From Sebastes aleutianus (lineage: Eukaryota; Chordata; Actinopteri; Perciformes; Sebastidae): a stretch of DNA of 64,000 nt. The translations under genes were made by a program, and so were the position numbers. Below, piece by piece: positions 35,995 to 46,042 of the stretch. Position 1 is the first letter of the stretch, and each line of letters begins with the position of its first letter. Location: NCBI GenBank assembly GCA_916700875.1, contig CAKAKS010000022.1, forward strand, positions 15,948,065-16,012,064, written 5' to 3'. The notes below the pieces were generated by a model. It did not search any database. It had not been told where the DNA came from and was given only the letters and a program-made list of their open reading frames with translations.

Positions 35995-37180
35995 TGGATT
36001 CTTGTACTATATTCTTGAAATGTTTGAACATCTTTAACAGTCCTAACAACCGTTGGATTTATGCCGTTAGTAGAGCTACTATTGATCATGTCATAAACCA
36101 TGGTTTATCAATGAGAGACCAATCTACAATGCTCAACAGTATTAGCAATTGTCTGAAATTAACGGCAAACCATTAGGTAACGTGTATTCTACAAGAGCAT
36201 CTGACTGAACTGCATATTTTGGTAGTGCTGTTAATTGAGCATTTGTATGTAACCTGCCACTGGGAAAAGAGGAAGGATTTAACCGTTATGACATGTAGTA
36301 TCGTCATAACATACAATGCTGTGCTTTGACCCAACACAGTGTGAAATGTGTTTAATAGATAAAGGACTGTATCAAATTTGTTTGAAAATCAGATTAAACC
36401 AGTATATTCCTTTAAAAACAACCAAAGCATTTTTCTGAGAAAATATGTAAAAACTAAGACTAATAGTCTACAGACATGCTAGTGACCCAGTGAGGCTGTG
36501 TTTAGGCTCACAGTTACAGTGCTTACATTTGTTAATGAGCACTTAACACAAAGTACAGCTTATGCTGATGGGAATTTCACTAATTTTACAGGACATGGAG
36601 TGCTGCAGGAATGAATCTTAAATCTCATTAATGAGATTCATTAATGCACTTCAGGCTCCCTCGTGTCAAAGTCAATGGGTTTCTTTGAGCAGCTTTTTGG
36701 TTAGATGCCTGAAATGAAGTTCTGTGGTTAACACAGGCGTAAGAGATTTTCCAGGTTTTGTTCTACGATATATAAAATACGTCAGTAAATACCCAACACG
36801 TGAATTTTGAAGCTTTTACGTGTCTTAAAAAAGGCGGATGCTAACAAGTGGCTAAATGATACTACAATACATCATCACACCGACACCTGTGTTTATACCT
36901 GCGCTCATTACGTTAGTTTTTTACTTCTGGCGATTGCATTTACACTTTAAATATCATAAAAGTGGTGTCCATTTGTGAAGACTATCTTGCAGGATAAAAC
37001 ATGTAAGTATCATAAACGTTTGTTTACCACAGAGTTTATTTTTTGCAATAATCCAAAATCTGATGGAAAAAACCCATCGGCTTTTGTCGAGGGAGCCAGG
37101 GCGATGCTAACTTCCTGTTGGACTACAGAAATACGTCAATCCTGCAGCACTCTATGTGGTCATAAACCAAAGTATTGGAC
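35995..37180. other. Intergenic, nothing recognised
   Basis: Unique-looking, AT-moderate sequence. The small open frames at 35994-36176 and 36975-37256 lack coding character or splice context. Confidence 0.5.
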
Positions 37181-37189
37181 ATGTTTAAA

Positions 37190-38130
37190 TTTTGACCTGA
37201 GGATGGCGTTGGATGACAAGATTACAATTCATCCTGAGGAGAACATGAATATCTGAACCAAATTTCACGAAAATCCACTCAATAGCAAAAAAAACCTCCC
37301 CTAAAATGTCAGTCCCAAGGTGGTGCTAGAGAAAAAGTCATCAAAGTCAGTAGGATTCATCTTCTGGGTACCATGAATGGTTGTACCCAATTTCAAAGTA
37401 ATACATCTAGTTTTAGATATTTTAGTCTGGACCAAAGTGGTGGACTGACAAGCCAACTGATCGACAATGCCATCCCGAATGCAAATCTCTTCATACCATA
37501 AAATAATACGTTGCAAATTAAACTTTTGGGGATTTTGGGCTATTGGTCAGACAAAATAAACAATCTGAAGACACCACCTTGGCATCATGATTGTCATTTC
37601 TACATTATTTTCTGATATTTTATAAACTAAATCATCCATCTGCAACCGCTTATCCCGTTAGGGGTCGCGGGGGGGCTGGAGCCGATCCAAGCCGACATTG
37701 GGCGAACGCGGGGTATACCAGTCCATCGCAGGGCTGACACATAGAGACAGACAACCATTCACACTCACATTCACAACTACGGGCAATTTAGAGTCAACAA
37801 TTAACCTAACCTGCATCTCTTTAGACTGTGGGCCCTAACCCAAATCATAATGAAGATAATTGTTAGGTGCAGCCCTGGAAACATGGATTTTTGTGCCAAT
37901 CCATCAAGTAGAGATATTTACAGAATAAGTGAACCTTTGACCTGCTGGTGGCGCTAGAGGAAAAGTCAGGGCATCATCAAAGCAAATTTTGAATCATCCT
38001 CTTAGGCTCATGAATGCCTGTACAAAATGTTCTTGTGATCCATTACCTAGTTATTGAGCTATTTCAGTCTGGAACAAAGTGGTGGACCGCCATAAATCGA
38101 GTCATGCCGCTCGAAAGGCTAAAACATTGC
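37190..38130 (-). repeat. Two copies of a dispersed element around a third element
   Basis: 37190-37470 and 37870-38130 both carry, in the same order, GTGGTGCTAGAGAAAAAGTCA-like and GACCAAAGTGGTGGACTG-like motifs. They are the reverse orientation of the copies at 32550-32780 and 56515-56700. Between them (37632-37830) sits an unrelated element with GGGTCGCGGGGGGGCTGGAG and CAATTTAGAGTCAACAATTA, which I recall as another common teleost repeat. Confidence 0.7.
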
Positions 38131-38439
38131 TTCACTGCATTGGCCGATTCAGTTTTATGAGTTAGGGCTGAATATGCTGACTGTCTTAAAAAGACTCAAT
38201 GGAAGAATAATTCCTCCGGGTGTTTAAATTTCTAGTAATTGCCTTGGGTTAGAACCATATTACTCAGAAATAATCTAACTGATTGCATTAAACCCTAGTG
38301 TGCAAAGCCAGACAACCACAGATAACCAGGGATCACATCTATGAATGGCAAAGACAGAGCTGTGATCATAGCAGAAGTGCACAGTATGGTTAGCTGGGAA
38401 AATATAGGGGGTTATTATTGTACATGTATTATTATTATT

Positions 38440-38890
38440 TGCAAATGTGTTTGGAGAGTTGTCAAACTGTATCTCAATAGTTTTATGAATGTGTAAATAA
38501 TCTGTAAATGTGTACACAAACATTTTAAACGTGTACACAAATGTGTACACAAACCTGTAAATGTGTACACAAATCTTTAAATGTGTACTGAAATGTGTAC
38601 TGACATTTGTAAATGTGTACTGAAATCTGTAAATGTGTACATATATCTGTAAATGTGTACTGAACATTTTAAAAGGTGTACACGAATGTGTACACAAATC
38701 TTTAAATGTGTACTGAAATGGGTAAATGTGTACTGAAATGTGTAAATGTGTACACAAATCTGTAAATGTGTACTGAAAAGTGTAAATGTGTACAGAAATG
38801 TGTAAATGTATACACAAATGTATAAACGTGTACTGAGATCTATAAATGTGTAAAAGAATCTGTAAATGTGTACTGATATTTGCTCTTGGA
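38440..38890. repeat. 20-bp minisatellite TGTAAATGTGTACACAAATC
   Basis: More than 20 imperfect units, with variants TGTACTGAAATC and TGTACACAAACC. The 180-codon minus-strand frame over it is a product of the repeat and its flank. Confidence 0.93.
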
Positions 38891-38949
38891 GCTACATAGC
38901 CTACTACTAAATACAGTTTTCATTCATTAATACATTTATAATTCAGTTT

Positions 38950-39985
38950 TTTGAGTGCATACATTTGGAGATTTTATTGTTGAAAATGTTATTCACATTT
39001 ACAGATTAGTGTACACATTTACAAATCTCAGCACACACATACAGATGCAGTTTCACTTATCCCCCGCACACATTTGGAAAATAATATTGCTGTAATAATA
39101 AACTTGTGAAACGCTTTTATTTTGGCACTCTTGGCTTGCCATAGTATTTATATCGCAGATTTTATTGGTGAAAATCGTATTCACATTTACAAATCTCAGT
39201 ACACACATACAGATGCAGTTTCACTTATCCCCCACACACATTTGGAAAATAATATTGCCGTAATAATAAACTTGTGAAACGCTTTTATTTTGGCACTCTT
39301 GGCTTGCCGTAGTATTTATATCGCAGATTTTATTGGTGAGAATCGTATTCACATTTACAAATCTCAGTACACACATACAGATGCAATTTCACTACTCCCC
39401 CAACACATTTAGAAAATAATTTTGCCGTAATAATAAACTTGTGAAACGCTTTTATTTTGGCACTCTTGGCTTGCCGTAGTATTTATATCGCAGATTTTAT
39501 TGGTGAAAATCGTATTCACATTTACAAATCTCAGTACACACATACAGATGCAGTTTCACTTATCCCCCACACACATTTGGAAAATAATATTGCTGTAATA
39601 ATAAACTTGTGAAACGCTTTTATTTTGGCACTCTTGGCTTGCCATAGTATTTATATCGCAGATTTTATTGGTGAAAATCGTATTCACATTTACAAATCTC
39701 AGTACACACATACAGATGCAGTTTCACTTATCCCCCACACACATTTGGAAAATAATATTGCTGTAATAATAAACTTGTGAAACGCTTTTATTTTGGCACT
39801 CTTGGCTTGCCGCAGTATTTATATCGCAGATTTTATTGGTGAAAATCGGATTCACATTTACAAATCTCAGTACACACATACAGATGCAGTTTCACTAATC
39901 CCCCAACACATTTAGAAAATAATATTGCTGTAATAATAAACTTGTGAAACGCATTTTATTTTGGCACTCTTGGCTCGCCGTATTA
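38950..39985. repeat. 168-bp satellite, about six monomers
   Basis: The landmark ACGCTTTTATTTTGGCACTC recurs at 39111, 39279, 39446, 39614, 39782 and (with one inserted A) 39949, spacing 167-168 bp. Monomers are very similar, and the most divergent are the outer ones. The left end grades into GTACACATTTACAAATCTC words that resemble the adjacent 20-bp array. The right end stops at about 39985, just before the kics2 upstream region. Confidence 0.95.
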
Positions 39986-40000
39986 TTTATATCCAACTAA

Positions 40001-40013
40001 GCCAACATGGCGT
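40001..40013 (+). promoter_or_regulatory. kics2: YY1-like core promoter motif upstream of kics2
   Basis: GCCAACATGGCGT fits the AANATGGCG type YY1 initiator motif and sits about 350 bp upstream of the kics2 start. If transcription starts at or before it, the embedded ATG opens an 8-codon upstream ORF (MASGQLAS). The promoter role is inferred. Confidence 0.4.
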
Positions 40014-40198
40014 CGGGGCAGTTAGCCAGTTAGCTGAACACAGTGATTTCTCTCAATTATTGTCGTTTTAAGTACATATTGAAGGAATTTACCAACATCT
40101 TTATGAAGGGATATGATTGGAAATAATGTCAAGCTGTTTTAAAGTGGGTAAAATGCGTGTATTGTGGTGAGAATAATGATCTTTTCTTACCTAGACGT

Positions 40199-40330
40199 TA
40201 GGCTGTCACTTAGCCGTTAGCTGACCGTTGGCTGTCAGTTAGCTGACCGTTGGCTGGCAGTTAGCTGACCGTTGGCTGGCAGTTAGCTGACCGTTGGCTG
40301 GCAGTTAGCTGACAGTTAGCTGACCGTTAA
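40199..40330 (+). repeat. 22-bp tandem repeat in the kics2 leader
   Basis: CTGACCGTTGGCTGGCAGTTAG repeats with exact 22-bp spacing (landmark CTGACC at 40221, 40243, 40265, 40287), ending in shortened units 34 bp before the ATG. It probably lies in the 5' UTR. Confidence 0.9.
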
Positions 40331-40363
40331 CAGGCACCGACCACCGGGAGGATCTCTGACCGG

Positions 40364-43300
40364 ATGACGGAGGTGGAGGAGCTGCGGCCGGTCCCCCGGG
40401 AGCGGGCCACCCTGGAGAGCTTCTTCACGCAGCTCGGCATGTTCTCCTTCGACCGGGCGAAGGACTACGTGGAGAAGGAGAAGGACAACAGCCGGAGCGC
40501 GGGGCCCATCTGGGCCGCGCTGCTGGCCGCTCTGGCTCACCTGGCCGCCGCGGAGAAGGCTTACCACCACATGACATTCCTCGGCCAGAAGATGGGTAAG
40601 TTAATGTTTATATATATAGTTCACCTGAGGAGGAGGAGGGAGGCAGCTGGAACATTATACTGATGCACTAATGTGTTCATCACTGTAATGTTGCAGCTGG
40701 TAAAGGTGGAGCTCATTTTAATTACTTAATTACTACAGCTGGATAAAGTAACCTATAATATATTATTTTGTTGATCTATATCTGCATGAATGTAGTGGAA
40801 AAAGCACATTATTTGCCTCCAAAATTGAGTATTAATTTTAATAAGGCAATAATAATAAAAAATATTTATATTTAAATAATTCAATTTTGTAATCTTAATA
40901 ATTATTTTTCTTTCAGCTAAAAGACAAACTAGGTTGGCTACTTTTAAGATGAGATAAAACTAAATAAATAAAAATAATATATATATTTTTAAATATATTT
41001 TTATATATGTATATATATATATTTTTAAATATATAAATATATTTTTTAAACATATATATATATTTTTTAAAAATATATATATATATTTTAATATATATAT
41101 ATTTTTTAATATATATATATTTTTTTTAATATATATATATTTTAATATATATATATATATATATATTTAAAATATATATATGTTATATTATTTATTTATT
41201 ATTTTTAATTACTTATTTATTATTTTATATTTTTACTATATATAAGTTAAACAAATAATATATTATATATTTTTATACATCTATATTTATTTATATAAAT
41301 ACTTATATAAATATAATAAAGAGTCAAAATATAAAAAAATTACAATAACAATGAAGTGCAATTCCAAAATAATTTAGTTCACTTGAGGAATCTGACACAA
41401 GTGGATTATAATTATGGATGCTGTTCATCACTGTAATGTTGCAGCTGGTAAAGGTGGAGCTAATTTTAATTACTTAAAATAGGCAACAGCTGGGTAGAGT
41501 AACCTATAATAATGTCATTTTGTTGTATTAATATTCGATATCTGCATAAATGTACTGGAAAAAGTACATTATTTGCCTCCACAGTAGCATAAAATGGAAA
41601 TACTATAAATACTATAAAATCTGTAATGATAAAATAATCTGATGTTTGAGAAAATGAAGAGGTCATAATCACTTTGTTTCCCCCCTGAAATGTGTCTTAA
41701 ACTACATTTTATGGTCTACAATATGATGTGGAAATGGCTTTGTTATTGTGCATGAATAAAACTTTAACTCTACCTTAATTTGAATATGTGTGAGTTTAAG
41801 GCACACGGACAGCTAACACCAGATGGTGCTGTAGCACATGAATACTGAAAGAAGTCACCATTTTCATCTCATGCAGTCCCCAGTAAAATAATCTTTATCC
41901 TGTCTCTCTCTCTCTCTGCAGGCGGCCAGTCCTTCTTCAGCCGCAAGGACTCCATCCGAACCATCTACACCTCGCTGTACAACGAGCTCAGGAAGGTGGT
42001 GACGATGGGGCGCCACAGCCAGCCGGGCTCCGCCTCCTACCTGGAGGACCTGCTGTCGCACCTGTCGGAGCAGCTCTGCCACTTCACCCAGGCCCGCATG
42101 GAGATGGCCGACCTGTACGAGAAGATGCACTCGCTGGGCAGCCAGAAGAGCATCAACTCGGACGAGCTGGTCACCACGCTGGAGGCCGTCCTGCACAAAT
42201 ACAGCTCCAAGTGGGTATCAGTTTATACATTTACTCAAGTGCAATACACGGTAAAAAGAAATTAGTGCGATAAAAAATAAACTTGTAAAGGAGAGAGTGA
42301 CATATTTGGGTTGGAGGAGGAAAAACTTTCTGCTTAATCCAGCAAACAGCAGAATTCCCCAGATTTCCCCGGAGACGTGTCAGCAAAACTGCAACTGTAG
42401 CAGGAACACAAACTGCTGCACGGTTGAGCTGTTGACGGAGCTGCAGCAGGTCGCAGTACGACACGCCACACATCACTAATTTAACCGAGCACTGAAGGGT
42501 GAAGGTGGATGTTCTCGTCGGCAGAGCTGGAGGAATATGTGGCGTCCAAATACAGAGTGTGCTGCCGTGTAGGAAGTTAAATGTATTGTCAGCAGGGTAA
42601 ACTATAAATTAGGCCATCTTCTGTCTTTGTGTTTGCTTACTAACCTCGTCGTTCTCGCTCTTTCAGGTTCCACCACCCCATCCTGGGACGCGTGGAGGAG
42701 GGCTTCCAGACGGAGGTGGACGTGGTGACCCAGTTACTGCGCTGCCAGGCCCAGGTGTCCGAGTGGTATTTCCTTCCCGCTCTGCTCAGCCTCCACGGCG
42801 CCAACTCCAAGCTCATCGCCTGGGGTCAGCTCTTCCAGCGGCAGAAAGAAACCCGCAAGCATCTATTCGGAGGTCAGTCCCAGAAGGCCGTGCAGCCGCC
42901 GCACCTTTACGTCTGGCTGCAGCGCTTCCAGGCGGTGCTCCTCGCCAAGTTCAGCTTCTACTTCCACGAAGCCCTGAGCCGGCAGACTGCCCCGACCGAC
43001 ATGAGAGCTCTTACCGCACGCACCGCGCCGGACTACCACGGCAAGATCTGCACCTTCATCCGCAAACACGACGCCAACAACGTCTCTCTGGTGTTCGACA
43101 ACCGCGGCTCAGAGAGCTTCCAGGGCCACGGCTACCACCACCCGCACTCGTACCGGGAAGCACCGAAGGGCGTGGAGCAGTTCCCCGCCGTGGTGTCGCT
43201 GCCGTCGGGAGAGCGCCCGCTCACGCACTGGCCCAACGTCATCATGATGATGGGAGACCGCGCCGCCGAGCTCAACACGCTGGACAAGGTGGTGCACTTC

Positions 43301-43486
43301 TACGACGATAAAGTGCAGAGCACCTACTACCTGACGCGGCCCGAGCCACACTTCACTCTGGTGGTCATCTTCGACGGCAGGAAGTCGGAGAAGGACGTGC
43401 ACATCGGCGCCTTCCTGCAGGAGATCTCCGGCTCGCTGCGGAACTCCAAACCCTTCAGCACCCTTAAACCCGGGTCGAAGGGCTGA
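40364..43486 (+). CDS. kics2: KICSTOR subunit 2 (C12orf66 homologue)
   Basis: Three coding exons, 40364-40595, 41922-42210 and 42667-43486, make 446 aa against 445 in human. In mammals KICS2, with KPTN, ITFG2 and SZT2, forms KICSTOR, the lysosomal scaffold that recruits GATOR1 to restrain mTORC1 when nutrients are low. Highly conserved stretches visible are GGQSFFSRKDSIRTIYTSL (residues about 78-96), KHLFGGQSQKAVQPPHL, AKFSFYFHEALSRQT, FIRKHDANNVSLVFDNRG, GSESFQGHGYHHPHSYREAP and STYYLTRPEPHFT. The C-terminus LKPGSKG matches human LKPGAKG. The N-terminal 15 residues are the least conserved part. The coding exons are strikingly GC-rich (exon 3 especially) against AT-rich introns. It is convergent with srgap1. 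Confidence 0.97.
40600..41915 (+). other. kics2 intron 1, with TA/T-rich low-complexity core
   Basis: No gene. 40975-41300 is almost pure A/T with many TATATATTTTT units. Two short words (GCATCACTGTAATGTTGCAG-like and CAGCTGGTAAAGGTGGAGCT) occur on both sides, near 40680 and 41428, so the low-complexity core lies inside a local direct duplication. Confidence 0.7.
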
Positions 43487-43748
43487 GATCCACAAACACC
43501 TGGTGAACCTCAAATAACTTCTCACAGATAAATAAGATGCTGAAATGTTGCATCTCATTTTGTGTTTGTCTTTATGTTGAATCTCATTTTGCCAAAAATG
43601 TTCCAGACCAAAGAGACCAACAAACACGCTGGAAGTGCTTAAAACATTTGTTTATTTAAAATGTATTACGGATTTTTAATTATTTTTATTTTTAACATGT
43701 TTACTTTATATTTTAATAGCTTATATTTACTGTGATTGATACAATTTG

Positions 43749-43754
43749 AATAAA
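43749..43754 (+). terminator. kics2: kics2 polyadenylation signal
   Basis: AATAAA about 265 nt after the kics2 stop. It is the first canonical plus-strand signal after the gene. Confidence 0.65.
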
Positions 43755-43851
43755 GCTTTGAGATGATTGCACATCTGGCTGACTGATGCATCATCAATAA
43801 CAAAAATAAGTTTTAGTTGCAGCCCTAAATGTTGTGTTCGTGGTCCTCACA

Positions 43852-44230
43852 TTAAAGGGACTGTATGTAAGTTTCTACACTTATAAACGTGTTTTAAGCA
43901 GTTGTAACATAACCTAAAAAATTAGACATTCTGCAACGTTCTGGGTTTCCTCTATCAGCCTGTGGACTGCTTTTAATGTGAAGCATTCAGGACGTTTTTT
44001 CCGGGAAAATCCGACGGATGTGACGTCATGCGCGCTTGTGAGCGCCTTAGCCGTAGCTAACGTTCAGTCCGCCAACGCCAACAAACGACCAGCCTCCACC
44101 ACAACTCAGACTCCAACACAAACTCCACGGAAGCACAAAAAAAACCCAAAGCTATATCTAGTGATTCCCGTCTTGCAAAACCGGCGTGACAGACGTCAGA
44201 AGAAAACTATGTTCCATTTGAGATGAAGCG
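43852..44230. repeat. Probable dispersed element in the kics2-srgap1 gap
   Basis: It opens TTAAAGGGACTGTATGTAAG, as does the unit at 4768, and continues into a GC-richer body with GACGTCATGCGCGCTTGTGA. It is treated as a non-autonomous repeat, and its open frame is not a gene. Confidence 0.55.
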
Positions 44231-44413
44231 AAACCAGAACTTCCGGAGAAAGAAACCCTCATTCAAAAGTCCATTGACATTTTTAACAATTTAGAAAAGA
44301 AACCACAGATTTACAGAACACACCTGGAGGTTTATTGAGTGTTCAAACTAAACATTTTTAGCCACATTTCATTTAAAGAAACATTTCAGTCAATGTAATG
44401 ACTTGAATGCTAA

Positions 44414-45146
44414 TTTATTCAGGTTTATTTATAATATAAATACAACACATTAATACAATCCATTTGGCTATATGAGCTCGTCTTTTTAGGAAGCTCCGTC
44501 TTCAAATACAGCAACACTAACAGTTATTTATGAAACACATTCAAAGAAACCTCCCCCTTTTTGAGTTAAAATGCACCAACATGTTATGATGCTACATGCC
44601 AAGTACACGATCCTATTATACATCAAAGTGCAATGTCACAATGGGTTAATGCTAGAATTCATAATTCAGTAAATCTACTAAACACTTTATGATTATTTCA
44701 TTCAGAGTGCTGCTGCTCTTCGTCGTTCAGGACATGCGTGAGTGGATTCACAACTTCCCCCAAAAAAGACAAGGATTAAAAAAAAGGCACTTTCACATAC
44801 ACACACACCTCAGCACGTTTAATCACACACACACACACGCACGCACGCACACACATCAGTTACCAGCCTGGTTGGAGGCCACATTCAGTGTGCTGTTCAA
44901 GTGTATTTTTTTTGGGCGTTTACACACAAAGCCCCACCCTGTTAGCTTATTGTGAGTTTAAGGTTAACTAGTGACTTCAGTGACTTCACAACCATTATTC
45001 TGACACTCACACAACAGGAAGTGGCATGCTTTTTGCACTCCCCCCCAACTTGCACTCGCGTGTTCTGGCACTCAAGGCAGGCATGAATTATCTATCACTA
45101 TTCTAGGTGCTTCTGCACTTTACAAGGGAGCAGAACAAGGGCAGGC

Positions 45147-45180
<34 letters not shown>

Positions 45181-46042
45181 TTCTCGCACACATACAAACA
45201 AGAACAAAATCATACACCCACCCCCAATCCCAGAAAAAAGTTCAGTCCAAGCTCCCTCCGCCGCTCAACCACCCTGTTTTGAAGCTCCGATCTGGGCGTA
45301 CGAGAAACACAAGAAAGGCTGTTAAAGTGGCCGCCGCCGCCGCCGCCGCCGTGCGCAGCAGCGAACATTCAATAAGATGGCTGAACAGTCGTTTAAATAC
45401 TGGAAACATTCATTAAATAGCTGTTAAATAACGTGGTGTCACTGACGACCTCAAGAGGCGCTTCGTGGTTTGAGGTGAAAGTGAGCTTAGCAGCTTGAAC
45501 CGAGTGGAAAAATAAAAAAAAGTCACACAGACGTTGTTGAACCATTAAACTCTGCCGGGTCCTCCTCGTCTTCCTCTTCCACGCTAGTCACAGATACAGC
45601 AGCCGATCTGGAGTGTCTTTTTTTGGTGATAGGCTCCTCCGCTATCACAGCACAGCCAACATTCACGTCACTGAAACTACATTTTACTGGAGCTGCACTA
45701 CACTCCCCACGTCTCCCCGTCTACCTCCTCATATACAGGACAGGACGCTCCGCTTCCTTCTCTTTATTACCAGCTAAACCTTTGATAAATGCTTCAATAC
45801 ATGGAGAAAGGAAACTCCTACACACCAAGAAGAGTACACACCAACCTGACAACACATAAATATCATGGCATATCATATCATAGGTCATGTCATATATTAT
45901 AGTTTATTATTACTACATTAAAACCCTTTTTCTCTGTCCTACCGGTTCTACCCTCATGTTGATTAGAAACCCTGATCTCCTCTTCTGGGCCCATTTTTGG
46001 CCCGGGTAGGCCTGATTTGGCCTGTCGTCGGCCTGTTTTGGC
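44414..46042 (-). other. srgap1: Probable srgap1 3' UTR with microsatellites
   Basis: On the minus strand this follows the srgap1 stop and reaches AATAAA candidates at 44429-44424 and 44419-44414. It contains (CA)n at 44823-44853 and 45151-45180 and a (CCG)7 run at 45331-45351, which is (CGG)7 in the srgap1 sense. The extent is inferred, since srGAP mRNAs usually have long 3' UTRs. Confidence 0.4.

Noticed and set aside
37632..37830. CRISPR-like or direct-repeat array around the GC-rich block at 37.6-37.8 kb
   Set aside because: No regularly spaced repeats. It is a single copy of what appears to be a dispersed fish element between two copies of another.
38275..38817. 180-codon minus-strand open frame (THLHISVHIYTF-type repeats)
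   Set aside because: It is the 20-bp minisatellite read in one frame plus its flank. No splice sites, no known domain, and composition fully explained by the repeat.
42763..43311. 182-codon Arg/Pro-rich plus-strand frame inside kics2 exon 3
   Set aside because: Alternate-frame shadow of the GC-rich kics2 exon, whose true frame matches human KICS2 throughout.
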